DNA of 46,619 nucleotides from an uncultured SAR116 cluster alpha proteobacterium (GCA_902593735.1 CACJJL010000016.1:1-46619); one strand, 5' to 3'. Positions 9,485 to 18,705 are shown, counted from the stretch's first letter. Translations and numbers: made by a program. Notes: generated by a model not told the origin, from the letters alone.

Positions 9485-10312
9485 ATGCCTGATTTACAAG
9501 AATTAATGGTTGGTTCTACAAGAGTTGTTGCTTTAAAAGACGGTGAGTTAACATTACCTAAGGAAATTCTTCTTAATTTAGATGAAGATACTTCGAAAAA
9601 ACTTTCTGATGAAAATAATCAGCTTACAAATAGTCAAATTAATGCTTATTTGATATTCAAAAATGAAAAAATTCTGTTAGTTGATTCTGGATGTAGGGAT
9701 CTATTTGGGCCCACCTGTGGTTTCGTTCATGAAGAAATTGCAAAAGCAAATGTGAAACCTGAAGATATTACTGATATATTTTTTACTCATTTACACCCTG
9801 ATCATGTAGGTGGATCAATTAACAAAGATGGTAAGGCAATATTTCCAAATGCAACCGTTAATATAATAGAAAATGAATTAAATTTTTGGAACAAAGATAA
9901 TTTTGAGGATGTTGAAATAAATGGGAAAAACATGGCTGATTTAAATAAATCTGTTATTAAAGCATATGGAGAAAATGTAAAAACCATTAAAACTAATGAA
10001 GAAATAATTTCGGGGATTTATCCTGTACCACTTCCTGGTCATACACCTGGGCACAGTGGATTTAGGATAGATGATGGTAATACAAGTTTTATACAAATGG
10101 GTGATGTTCTTCATACCCCTAATTTACAGTTAGCAGACCCAAATATTTCAGTACTTTTCGATATAGATGTAGAACAAGGACTAAAATCAAGAAAACATGC
10201 GTTTGATATGGTTTGTAATGATAGAATAATTTGTTCAGGAGGCCACATTCTAGAGCCAAAATTTGGATATTTGGATAAATTTGGTAATGGATATAAGTAC
10301 GTTGCAATTTAA
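9485..10312 (+). CDS. MBL-fold metallohydrolase
   Basis: 275 residues. It carries the metallo-beta-lactamase motif THLHPDHVGG (H102, H104, D106, H107), then LPGHTPGHSGF and a later MGDVLH, the usual order of metal ligands for two zinc ions. No signal peptide is apparent, so it is probably cytosolic. The relatively long N-terminal strand and the overall pattern resemble the lactonase/AttM-like or uncharacterised 'MBL fold metallo-hydrolase' groups, but substrate is not readable. A GGAG ribosome site precedes the ATG. It stands alone and converges on the orphan glycosyltransferase-like gene, 27 bases away. Confidence 0.85.
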   Translation: MPDLQELMVGSTRVVALKDGELTLPKEILLNLDEDTSKKLSDENNQLTNSQINAYLIFKNEKILLVDSGCRDLFGPTCGFVHEEIAKANVKPEDITDIFFTHLHPDHVGGSINKDGKAIFPNATVNIIENELNFWNKDNFEDVEINGKNMADLNKSVIKAYGENVKTIKTNEEIISGIYPVPLPGHTPGHSGFRIDDGNTSFIQMGDVLHTPNLQLADPNISVLFDIDVEQGLKSRKHAFDMVCNDRIICSGGHILEPKFGYLDKFGNGYKYVAI

Positions 10313-10339
10313 ACAAATAGAATAAACTAATTTGAAAAG

Positions 10340-12169
10340 TTACACTTTAGCTGAATTTATTATTGATTTTAATGCATTGCTTTTATCATCAAACACCTCT
10401 AACCGATCAACAAATTCCCGCCAAAATTGTTTTTCAGTTTTGTATTGATTATGTAATTTAGTTTTGCAAAATTTTTGGGTATTCAGCAATCTTTTTGAAC
10501 CTGAACTCACATACTGTTCACCATTGAAACATCCATCGATTAAAAATACTAAACCTACAAGTAGTTCGGCATATTTAGTTGAAAAGACTGAAGTAAAAGG
10601 CCAAAAATGTTCTTTTAAAACCTCAAAATCTAGTTCATGTGTTTTAAAATAATTACTAAATATTAATATTCTCTCTAAATTTCCTATTTCTTTACCAAAC
10701 TTGGACATTTCTATACTTTTTTGAGCAAAAGAATGCTTATCATGTCGCATAATTAAATTGTTGGCATGACAATGACTTAGATATTCATTTTGATTAATAG
10801 ATGAAATAACAAAAGCTTGGTCTTCAGCTCTATTAACAAAACTAGGCGTAAATGGGGCCCATTTTTTTAAACTCTCAACAGTTATGCCCGTGGTGCCACC
10901 AGTAACATGTATTCTTTGAATGTCATCTGATCTATACATTAATTCTGCTTCTGTTGACAATGATTGTGGCCATTCAGGACAAAAAATTCTTTTTGATAAT
11001 AAATCTGATGCAAAATTTTTAATTTTTGGTCTTTGTACATCTGGAGTAAACAAATCTTTGGAAATATCATTCTTGTTTACTAATGCTCCAGCTAACATCC
11101 CAAGATCTACTCTTCTTCCATCAAAATCAGTAGCAGTGCCTCCCCAATATTTTTGATTTTTGAAAATTTCAAGTATTGAACAACCAGTACTTTTTAACAA
11201 AATTTTCTGATCAAAAACTTGGTCTAAATCAATTTTAAAACTATATCTAAAATTTGTATTAATTACCTTATTCCAAATTAAGAGTATGTATTTTAAGAAA
11301 GTATAATGACGACCATAATTTCCATTAACACCTAATACATTATTAAAATTATCATTTTTTGGAAATATTGTGGAGTAAATTTTATTGCAAATATCTTCAT
11401 CAAAAAGATAAACTTCTATGAACTTTAAACTTAAAGATTTCTTAATAATTAATTTAACATACTCTAACGCTATTTTTTCTAAACCGTTGTGTGTTACAGA
11501 AACTGACAGAACAAGTTTAATTTTATCTGGAGTTTTTATGTTGTTTCTTTTTGCTTCGAAAGCCATTGCCTCATCAAGGTTTTTCAATCCATAAATTATT
11601 TCATTTTCATTAATTGTTGCATCCAAGGGTATTGGGTGATCATACCAGAAGCTTTGCTTAACATTCTTGAACTTTTGAATTTCATCCTTAATTTCAACTG
11701 GTATGTTTGATGACAAATAGTCAAATGGAGTTGTTATTAACACATTACTTAAAAACAGTATTTCTTTCGTTGGATTTTTAAGAGAATTTTTGCTTTTTTT
11801 TAAATTAGTCAATTTTCGTTTATGTAAAATTTTATCCTTTGTTTCTTCTGGTCTATTAAAAGCCTCAAGAGCTTCTGGGCAAAGTATGTCCCAAATGTTA
11901 TTTTTGTTTTTTCTATTATGATTAAAAGTTATTTTTTGGTAATCTAAATTAAAAAATTTGTCAAAAAGTCTCAAAGATAAGTTATCTACTAAAGAATTCA
12001 ATATAGAAACAGATTCATTGTAATCTTTATTATTATTATAAAATTTAATAACAAAAGCTCTACAAAGCTTTGAAAAGCTATCACTAGAATTTTTTAAAGA
12101 TAAACTTGATAAATCTTTTTCAAAAACAAAGTTTTTTAATATCTTTTCAAAGTGATCAAATTGTTGCAT
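10340..12169 (-). CDS. Orphan 609-aa protein, GT-A glycosyltransferase-like
   Basis: I do not recognise a named family. A central block looks like a GT-A nucleotide-sugar-dependent fold: a beta-strand start KIKLVLSVSVTHNG (216-229), NGNYGRHYTFLKY (282-294), the DxD-like KIDLDQ (312-317), YWGGTATDFDGRR (341-353), HVTGGTTGITVESLKKW (421-437), the ED acceptor motif NRAEDQAF (446-453) and LIMRHDKHSF (472-481). The ED plus DxD order is typical of GT2-like enzymes. About 200 lysine- and asparagine-rich residues precede the fold and about 120 follow it; neither end resembles anything known to me. There is no signal peptide or membrane segment, so it is probably cytosolic. No sugar-pathway gene is adjacent. 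Confidence 0.55.
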   Translation of the reverse strand: MQQFDHFEKILKNFVFEKDLSSLSLKNSSDSFSKLCRAFVIKFYNNNKDYNESVSILNSLVDNLSLRLFDKFFNLDYQKITFNHNRKNKNNIWDILCPEALEAFNRPEETKDKILHKRKLTNLKKSKNSLKNPTKEILFLSNVLITTPFDYLSSNIPVEIKDEIQKFKNVKQSFWYDHPIPLDATINENEIIYGLKNLDEAMAFEAKRNNIKTPDKIKLVLSVSVTHNGLEKIALEYVKLIIKKSLSLKFIEVYLFDEDICNKIYSTIFPKNDNFNNVLGVNGNYGRHYTFLKYILLIWNKVINTNFRYSFKIDLDQVFDQKILLKSTGCSILEIFKNQKYWGGTATDFDGRRVDLGMLAGALVNKNDISKDLFTPDVQRPKIKNFASDLLSKRIFCPEWPQSLSTEAELMYRSDDIQRIHVTGGTTGITVESLKKWAPFTPSFVNRAEDQAFVISSINQNEYLSHCHANNLIMRHDKHSFAQKSIEMSKFGKEIGNLERILIFSNYFKTHELDFEVLKEHFWPFTSVFSTKYAELLVGLVFLIDGCFNGEQYVSSGSKRLLNTQKFCKTKLHNQYKTEKQFWREFVDRLEVFDDKSNALKSIINSAKV

Positions 12170-12317
12170 GATTTAAAATATAAAAAATAATACTAATTTA
12201 ATTATAAATAAAAATATTAGAAATTTTAATTGTTATTTATTTTTGCAAAATAAATTTAAATTATGTCAATTTTTTAATCAATTAATTAGGAAAAGTTAAA
12301 TTTTTAAAAATACTAAT

Positions 12318-13088
12318 ATGGATAAATTTATTAAATATAAAGTTATTGATCATATTGCTTTGATAACAATGAAACGTAATCCTTCAAATGCATTTAACAT
12401 TGAATTTTTAGATGAGATTTTGAACACACTCAAAATTGCTTCTAAAAATAAAGAAGTTAGAGTTATTATTATAGAAAGTGACATCAATAAAATATTTTCT
12501 GCAGGTCTAGATTTAAACCTTTTATTAAATAAGTCTGGATTAGAAATTAGAGAGTTTTTAAAACGCCTTTACATAGATCTTTGGGATATTCAATATAACA
12601 TGGGAAAACCTACAATTGCATCAATTAATGGTGCTGCAAGAGGTGGAGGAATGACTTTAGCTATTTCATGTGATATGATAATAGCATCAGATATTGCATC
12701 CTTTGGATATCCTGAAATAAATTTAGGTCTGTTACCAGCCATCCATTTTAATCATTTACCAAGAATTATTGGAAGGTACAAGGCCTTTGAATTACTTTTT
12801 TCAGGCAGAACTTTTTATTCAGATGAAGCTTTGACTTTAGGATTAATTTGTAAAAAAGTTCCATCTATCCAAATTAATGAAAAGGTTATTGGTATAGCTA
12901 CAAGCCTATCACAAAAATCACCATCAGCTATGAGTCTAGCAAGAGCAGCTTTTTTAAGAACAAATGATTTTGATTACAGAAGAGGAGTAGCAAATGCAGT
13001 TGAAGATTTTTGTAACGCAGCAACTACTCCAGATGCTCAAGAGGGTTTAAGAGCTTTTATAGAAAAAAGACAGCCTATTTGGGGATAA
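12318..13088 (+). CDS. Enoyl-CoA hydratase/isomerase (crotonase) family protein
   Basis: 256 residues, cytosolic. Crotonase-fold landmarks are FSAGLDL (60-66), INGAARGGG (103-111, the oxyanion-hole region) and YPEINLGLLPA (131-141). The first of the two classical hydratase glutamates is absent: the usual GGGxEL reads GGGMTL here, while the second glutamate (E133 in PEI) remains. That suggests an isomerase or another crotonase activity rather than a standard hydratase. It starts a plus-strand run of CoA-related genes (GYD protein, SAF dehydrogenase, carboxyltransferase, biotinyl carrier). Confidence 0.85.
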   Translation: MDKFIKYKVIDHIALITMKRNPSNAFNIEFLDEILNTLKIASKNKEVRVIIIESDINKIFSAGLDLNLLLNKSGLEIREFLKRLYIDLWDIQYNMGKPTIASINGAARGGGMTLAISCDMIIASDIASFGYPEINLGLLPAIHFNHLPRIIGRYKAFELLFSGRTFYSDEALTLGLICKKVPSIQINEKVIGIATSLSQKSPSAMSLARAAFLRTNDFDYRRGVANAVEDFCNAATTPDAQEGLRAFIEKRQPIWG

Positions 13089-13172
13089 ACAACTTATATG
13101 AAAATAATTAACATGAAATTGACATTATAAAAATTAAGGTGATAAGGTTAATTTTTTAAGACAGGAGTTATA

Positions 13173-13490
13173 ATGTCAACTTTTTTAATACTAGGAACTT
13201 ATACAAATAAAGGTGCAAAAGGACTTGTAGAAAAAAACTCAGATAGACGAGAAGCTATGAAAACTCTAGCTAACAGTGTTGGTGTCAAATTTTTAGATTA
13301 CAGCATAACAAGAGGGATTTATGATTTTTGGATACTCGTAGAGGCTGATAACTATGATAAAATAGCTGCAATAAATTTAAAGGCTAAATCAGCAGACACA
13401 ATTGATAAGGCTGATGTTTTGGAAACGATTGACATTAATAAAATAAGACAAGAAGCTAATAATGTTAATTATATTCCACCAACAGAATGA
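13173..13490 (+). CDS. GYD-domain protein
   Basis: 105 residues. The pattern STFLILGTYTNKGAKGL at the N-terminus and ITRGIYDFWILVEADNYD in the middle is the ferredoxin-like alpha/beta fold of the GYD family (PF08734), whose G-x-YD motif is seen as RGIYDF. Function of the family is not well established; members are small cytosolic proteins often beside CoA or dehydrogenase genes, as here. AGGAG sits 7 bases before the ATG, giving a strong ribosome site. It lies between the crotonase gene and the SAF-domain dehydrogenase. Confidence 0.8.
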   Translation: MSTFLILGTYTNKGAKGLVEKNSDRREAMKTLANSVGVKFLDYSITRGIYDFWILVEADNYDKIAAINLKAKSADTIDKADVLETIDINKIRQEANNVNYIPPTE

Positions 13491-13574
13491 ATAAATATTT
13501 CCAATGAGTTATTTTTAAGAAAGTTTAGTTCATTAAATTTTTATTATGAAATGACTGAGTAAGCAGGTTATGAT

Positions 13575-14918
13575 ATGAACCTAAGTAGTATGTTAAATAC
13601 CCGCAAAAAGCTCCAAAAACCCGTCAGAGTTGGCTTGATAGGCGCTGGCAAGTTTGGTTCTATGATTTTGTCTCAAGCCCGTCATATCGAAGGTTTGATT
13701 ATATCAGCAGTAGCTGATCTTAATGTTGAAAAAGCAAAAGATTCCTTTAATCGAGTAGGTTGGGATACCTCAAATTGCTTTGCTTCAAGTATTAATGATG
13801 CAATGGTGTCTGGAAGAACATTGATCACCGAAAACGCTGCCGATGTTTTAAAAATTCCTGAAATTGAGTGTGTTATTGAGGCAACTGGTGATCCTCTATT
13901 TGGGGTTCGACATGCTCTAATGGCAATCGAAAATGCCAAGCATGTTATTATGGTTAATGTTGAAGCCGACGTTCTATGTGGTCCATATCTAAACCAGAAA
14001 GCAATAGAAAATAATGTTGTTTTCAGTATGGCCTACGGAGATCAACCAGCAGCAATATGTGAACTTGTTGACTGGGTAAGAACAAATGGATTTGAACTTG
14101 TTGCAGCAGGAAAAGGGATGAATTTCCAACCTCATTATCGGTATTCAACACCTGATACGGTATGGGATTATTTTGGTTGGACAAAAGAGGAAGTATCAGC
14201 CGGTGATTTCAATCCTAAAATGTATAATTCTTTCACAGATGGAACTAAAGCAGCAATTGAAATGGCTGCAGTTGCTAATGCTACTGGTCTAGATTGTCCT
14301 GAGAATGGACTTTCATTCTATCCTGCTGGTATTCACGACTTGTCAAATGTTTTCAAACCAATTGCTAATGGGGGCAGGCTTACAAAATCAGGTCTTGTGG
14401 ATATTGCTGCTAGTCGAGAACCTGATGGTAGAAATGTTTATAATAATATTTGTTATGGTATGTTTGTTACATTCAAAGCACCAAACCAATATACTCGTGA
14501 CTGCTTCCGTCAATATGGATTGTTAACAGATGAGACTGGATGGTATGCATCAATGTGGAGACCTTTCCATATGATAGGATTAGAAACAAATACTAGTATT
14601 CTTTCAACTGTTCTGAGAAATGAGCCAACAGGTTCTTCTCTTGTTTGGAATGGTGATGCTGTTGCAACCGCTAAACATGACCTTAGCATGGGAGATATTT
14701 TAGACGGAGAAGGAGGATATTGTGTTTGGGCAAAAGCAATTCCTGCAAAAGTATCTTCTAGAATTAGAGCTTTACCAATTGGTCTTGCAAACAATGTCAA
14801 ATTAAAAAATCCTGTTAAAAAAAATGAAATAGTAAGTATAGATGATGTAGAACTTCTTGATGTAGACGATATAATATCTTACAGAAAGAATATGGAAACA
14901 CTTCTTATTGAAGACTAA
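13575..14918 (+). CDS. COG4091-type NAD(P)-dependent dehydrogenase with SAF domain
   Basis: 447 residues. A Rossmann motif VGLIGAGKFGS starts at residue 19 (GAGKFG 23-28). The central part has the homoserine dehydrogenase-like catalytic layout, and the last roughly 75 residues (GDILDGEGGYCVWAKAIPA onward) form a SAF-type domain. This is the 'predicted homoserine dehydrogenase with C-terminal SAF domain' family, whose members act on varied small hydroxy or oxo acids rather than only homoserine. The 5' half is visibly richer in G+C (one 60-base line at 13621 is 50%) than its neighbours, suggesting recent transfer or different constraint. It precedes the carboxyltransferase by 26 bases. Confidence 0.8.
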   Translation: MNLSSMLNTRKKLQKPVRVGLIGAGKFGSMILSQARHIEGLIISAVADLNVEKAKDSFNRVGWDTSNCFASSINDAMVSGRTLITENAADVLKIPEIECVIEATGDPLFGVRHALMAIENAKHVIMVNVEADVLCGPYLNQKAIENNVVFSMAYGDQPAAICELVDWVRTNGFELVAAGKGMNFQPHYRYSTPDTVWDYFGWTKEEVSAGDFNPKMYNSFTDGTKAAIEMAAVANATGLDCPENGLSFYPAGIHDLSNVFKPIANGGRLTKSGLVDIAASREPDGRNVYNNICYGMFVTFKAPNQYTRDCFRQYGLLTDETGWYASMWRPFHMIGLETNTSILSTVLRNEPTGSSLVWNGDAVATAKHDLSMGDILDGEGGYCVWAKAIPAKVSSRIRALPIGLANNVKLKNPVKKNEIVSIDDVELLDVDDIISYRKNMETLLIED

Positions 14919-14944
14919 CGAGCATTAAGGATAGATAGTTCAAA

Positions 14945-16492
14945 ATGAGTTGGGAAAAAGAATTAGAAGAAAAAGTAAGTCGAGAAAAATTATCTGAAAA
15001 TCTTGGTGGTAAAGATAGAATTAAAAAGCAACATGATGCTGGACTTTATACAATTAGAGAGAGAATTGATATACTCACTGACAAGTCTTCGTTTAATGAG
15101 GTTGGTAAATTAGCAGGACATGCAATATATAATGAAAATAATGATTTGATAGATTTTAAAGGGTCAAACTTTATTTTTGGAAAAGCAAAAATTGATGGAA
15201 GAAACATTATTGTTGGTGGGGATGATTTTACATTAAGAGGTGGTTCTGCAGACGCTTCCATAAAAGAAAAACACCTAAAATGTGAACAGATGGCACTATC
15301 TTTACAATTGCCTCTTATCAGAATAGTTGAAGGTTCTGGTGGAGGAGGATCCGTAAAAACAATAGAAACTTCGGGTAGAGCTAATGTGCCAGAGGTTGAA
15401 GGATGGAATTTTGTTGTAGAAAGCATGGGGACCATACCTAGAGTTGCACTAGGTCTGGGTTCTGTTGCAGGTCTTGGTGCAGCTCACTTAGCTTGTTCTC
15501 ACTATTCTGTTGTAGTAAAAGAAAAATCAGCTGTTTTTGTTGCAGGACCACCTGTTGTGGAGCAGATAGGGCAAAAGTTATCAAAAAATGAATTAGGTGG
15601 TTATGAAATTCAATTAAAATCTGGTGCAGTCGATGATGCTGTAGATACCGAAGAAGAAGCTTTTAAAGCTGCAAAGAAATTTTTATCTTACTTACCAAAT
15701 TCTGTTTATCAGTTAAGTGATCAAATTATTAGTAAAGATGATCCAAAAAGGACATCAGAATGGTTAATAGAAGCAATTCCAAAAAACATCAAATCTGTTT
15801 ACAAAATTAGACCTATTATTAAAGATTTAGTTGATAAGGGTTCTTTTTTCGAAATTGGTAAAGAATATGGAAAATCAATTGTTACTGGTTTTTGTAGACT
15901 TAATGGTTGGCCAATAGCACTAATGGCTAGTGATCCATACTCATACGGAGGTTGTTGGACATCTGATACTTGTAAAAAAGTTCAAAAATTTGTCGATTTA
16001 GCCGAAACATTTCATTTACCAGTTATTTATTTAGTAGATTGCCCTGGATTTCAAGTTGGTTTAGATGCAGAGAAAAAAGGAACAATTAAAGAAGGTGTTA
16101 GAGCAATGTCAGCAATCTGGCAAACTACTACGCCTTGGATGTCTATAATTATTAGAAATTGTTTTGGAGTAGCTGGTGCCGCACATAAAAGAGGAAGTAG
16201 TTATATTTCAAGATTTGCGTGGCCTTCTGCACGATGGGGATCTTTACCACTAGAAGGAGGAATAGAGGCTGCATATAGATCAGACATTGAAAATGCAAAT
16301 GATCCTAAATTAGAACTTCAAAAAATTACCACAAGATTAAATAAGTTGAGATCACCTCTAAGGTCTGCTGAGTCTTTTTTGATAGAAGAAATTATTGACC
16401 CAAGACATACACGTAGAATTATGTGTGAATTTGCCGATTTATCCGCACCATTAAGAAAAACAGGTATAACTAAAAGAACAATGAGACCATAA
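14945..16492 (+). CDS. Acyl-CoA carboxylase carboxyltransferase (beta) subunit
   Basis: 515 residues, the normal length for the PccB/MccB family. Both crotonase-like halves are present: the N-terminal domain with VEGSGGGGSVKT (about 119-130) and GSVAGLGAAHLACSH (about 172-186), and the C-terminal domain with LVDCPGFQVG and IIRNCFGVAGAAHKRG. The glycine-rich loops form the acyl-CoA and biotin oxyanion holes. It transfers carboxyl from carboxybiotin to an acyl-CoA whose identity is unknown. The biotinyl carrier is the next gene, but no biotin carboxylase is in the window. The partner must be encoded elsewhere or shared. Confidence 0.9.
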   Translation: MSWEKELEEKVSREKLSENLGGKDRIKKQHDAGLYTIRERIDILTDKSSFNEVGKLAGHAIYNENNDLIDFKGSNFIFGKAKIDGRNIIVGGDDFTLRGGSADASIKEKHLKCEQMALSLQLPLIRIVEGSGGGGSVKTIETSGRANVPEVEGWNFVVESMGTIPRVALGLGSVAGLGAAHLACSHYSVVVKEKSAVFVAGPPVVEQIGQKLSKNELGGYEIQLKSGAVDDAVDTEEEAFKAAKKFLSYLPNSVYQLSDQIISKDDPKRTSEWLIEAIPKNIKSVYKIRPIIKDLVDKGSFFEIGKEYGKSIVTGFCRLNGWPIALMASDPYSYGGCWTSDTCKKVQKFVDLAETFHLPVIYLVDCPGFQVGLDAEKKGTIKEGVRAMSAIWQTTTPWMSIIIRNCFGVAGAAHKRGSSYISRFAWPSARWGSLPLEGGIEAAYRSDIENANDPKLELQKITTRLNKLRSPLRSAESFLIEEIIDPRHTRRIMCEFADLSAPLRKTGITKRTMRP

Positions 16493-16506
16493 TTTATTTA
16501 TAGGAA

Positions 16507-16728
16507 ATGAAAATGATTTATTCAGAAGTATCAGGAACAATTAGTGAAATTTTGGTCTCGCATGATCAAATTGTAGAAAAAGAAACTGACTTATTAATAA
16601 TAGAATGTATGAAAATGCTTATTCCGGTAACTACTAAAAATAGAGGAAAAATTATAAATATTTATGTTAAAGAAAAGGATATTATAAATGAAGGAGACAA
16701 GCTAATAGACATGAATTATGATATCTAA
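16507..16728 (+). CDS. Biotinyl-domain carrier protein (BCCP-like), 73 aa
   Basis: A single biotin/lipoyl attachment domain with the motif IECMKM, in which the lysine between two methionines is biotinylated. The flanking hairpins (GTISEILVSHDQIVEKET and KGKIINIYVKEKDIINEGD-like) fill the expected 70-80 residue fold, with nothing added. It follows the carboxyltransferase by 14 bases and should carry carboxybiotin to it. The start is uncertain: ATG at 16507 is only about one base from the AGGAA ribosome site, while a second in-frame ATG at 16513 has better spacing. Confidence 0.85.
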   Translation: MKMIYSEVSGTISEILVSHDQIVEKETDLLIIECMKMLIPVTTKNRGKIINIYVKEKDIINEGDKLIDMNYDI

Positions 16729-16805
16729 TTTTGAAATAAACAAAATATCATGATTATACGAATATGTATTCCTGATTTGGTATATTTAATTTAGATTATT
16801 ATTAA

Positions 16806-17678
16806 ATGAGGGCTTCAGTGAAATTAAGACAACTACACAAAAGTATTGGAATTTACATTGAAAATGTTAATCTCGCTAACATTGATGAAATTATTTTTAA
16901 AGAAATTCAAAAATTATGGATGAAAAATTTAATTATTGTTCTTCCTAATCAAAATATTTATGATGAAGATTATATTAATTTTGGAAAAATTTGGTAAACT
17001 TAAAATTCATAATTCTTTATCTCATTGGTTCTCAAAAAATCCTGCAATTTATCGTGTTTCAAATGTTGGCGAAAAAGGAAAAAATATTCCAAATGAAGAA
17101 ACATCATGTAAATAACTAAAGCAATCTTGGCTTTGGCACACTGATAGTTCATTTCGAAAAATTCCTAGTAATGATTCACTTCATGGAATATCAACCATTA
17201 AAAAAAGTGGAAATACCTTATTTGCAAATATATATGAAACATATGAAGACCTAAACAAATCAATAAAAAAAATTAAAAAATTTAAACTTTCTACACGACT
17301 ATAACTATATAATTAGTTTTTTAAAGATCTTAGTAAATAGAAAGATATAGGAAGTTATGATATACTTGATCCAGTAGTTCATACTCTTGTTAGAAGACAG
17401 CCTGTTACAAATAAACCGAGTCTTTTACTTTCACCACATACAATGGCAAAGATTATAGATTATAACTATGAGTAAGGGAAAAAATTATTAAATTTTTTAA
17501 TAGAACATTCTATTCAGTCAAATTATATATATATAAATACACATGTAATGATAATGACATATTTATGTGGGATTATAGATGTAATATGCACACTGTTGAA
17601 CCTTTTAATAATAGTACTATTAAAAGAATTATGCATAGGGTTACACTAGCTGGTGATCAAAAACCAATTATGGCTTAA
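16806..17678 (+). pseudogene. Decayed TfdA/TauD-type 2-oxoglutarate dioxygenase
   Basis: Fragments of one dioxygenase lie in order but in broken frames. The first 63 residues (16806-16997) match the TauD N-terminus (LHKSIGIYIENVNLANIDE). After a frameshift near 16985 the text resumes with LWHTDSSFRKIPSNDSLHG, which is the H-x-D metal site, then RRQPVTNKPSLLLSPHTMAKI, and in a third stretch MWDYRCNMHTVEPF (distal histidine) and IKRIMHRVTLAGDQ (the 2OG-binding arginine block), ending at TAA 17676-17678. At least two frameshifts and three in-frame stops (TCATGTAAATAA, CGACTATAA, GAGTAA) interrupt it. The family oxidises taurine, 2,4-D-like acids and similar compounds; this copy cannot work. Confidence 0.85.
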
Positions 17679-18030
17679 AACTTAAAGCTGATATAATTTA
17701 TTTTGATTATTTTGACATTTATTTAGCATACAACTTTATCTTTGATAACCAATCTCTGTTGAGCAAATCAAAAAAGAAATCATACAATTAGTTTGTCAGT
17801 ATTCAAGCATTGATAGAGGTTAAATAAAGGATTTATGAAATTATTTTTGATAATTATTATTAATGTTATTAATAAATAAAATTTAATTTTTGATGAATAA
17901 TTAATCATAAATTCAAAAAAATATCTTTCTGTATATTTAGTAATCGCTTAGAGCTTTTAATAAGTTATTTTTAAAGATTATTTAGTTCAATTAACTTTAA
18001 ACGGATCGTGTAATTTTTAGAGAGTTATGA
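17679..18030. other. Gene-free AT-rich gap upstream of the ABC importer
   Basis: 352 bases without a convincing gene. A 13-codon ORF at about 17835 has an upstream AAGGA but low-complexity residues only. A frame near 17760-17822 reads as VEQIKKEIIQLVCQYSSIDRG, which looks coding-like and may be another worn remnant, but it has no start and is too short to name. The last 40 bases should contain the promoter and the AGAGAG ribosome site of the first permease. Confidence 0.4.
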
Positions 18031-18705
18031 ATGTTTGATTTCCGTTTTTTTGAAATTTATAGATCATCAGAATATGTGGGTCTGATATTTGATGGAATTT
18101 TAATAAGTTCAAGCTTAACAGTAATCTCCGGCACCCTTGGATTTATAATTGCATTTCTTTTAGCCGCTTCTATTTATTGGAAAGTTAAACCATTAAATTA
18201 TTTATCTATTTGTTGGATTGATTTCATTCGTAATACTCCATTAATTGTTCAGTTATTTTTTGTAACTTTTGGTTTGCCATTAATTTTTCAATATGTATGG
18301 CCATTTTGGGCGCATGCATTATTAGCATTAACTGTAAATTTTACCGGATATTTTGGAGAAATTTTAAGATCAGGCTTTAATTCAACCCCAAATAGTCAGC
18401 TAGAGGCAGCCTATTCTTTAAATTTAAGTAAAAATACAATATTTAGAAAGATTGTACTTCCGCACACATTGATTAAAATGTTTCCTTCATTGTCTAGTCA
18501 ATTTATTTTTATATTTTTAACTACAGGAATTATTTCTGAAATTGGTGTAAATGATCTTACTCATGCTGGTTTGTACATTGATAGCAGAACGTTCAGAACT
18601 TTTGAAATATTTATAATTTTATCAATTTTATACGTTTTTCTTTCTCTATTATTTAAAACTTCTTTAGAAGTTATTTTTAATAAAACATTAAAAAAGAGGA
18701 TGTAG
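18031..18705 (+). CDS. Polar amino-acid-type ABC transporter permease 1
   Basis: 224 residues, about five hydrophobic segments. The His/Glu/Gln/Arg/opine family permease pattern is visible, with FIRNTPLIVQLFFVTFGLP (about 66-84) and the EAA loop EAAYSLNLSKNTIFRKIVLP (about 130-149) that contacts the ATPase. It forms the inner-membrane channel with the next gene, which begins directly after its TAG stop. Substrate cannot be read from the permease. No ATP-binding subunit follows. Confidence 0.88.
   Translation: MFDFRFFEIYRSSEYVGLIFDGILISSSLTVISGTLGFIIAFLLAASIYWKVKPLNYLSICWIDFIRNTPLIVQLFFVTFGLPLIFQYVWPFWAHALLALTVNFTGYFGEILRSGFNSTPNSQLEAAYSLNLSKNTIFRKIVLPHTLIKMFPSLSSQFIFIFLTTGIISEIGVNDLTHAGLYIDSRTFRTFEIFIILSILYVFLSLLFKTSLEVIFNKTLKKRM

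Noticed and set aside
16806-16997. A separate 63-residue gene
   Set aside because: It is only the N-terminal piece of the broken TfdA/TauD dioxygenase; the sequence goes on in another frame.
17835-17879. Tiny ORF with AAGGA upstream in the 17679-18030 gap
   Set aside because: Thirteen codons of low-complexity I/N residues; likely chance in AT-rich DNA.
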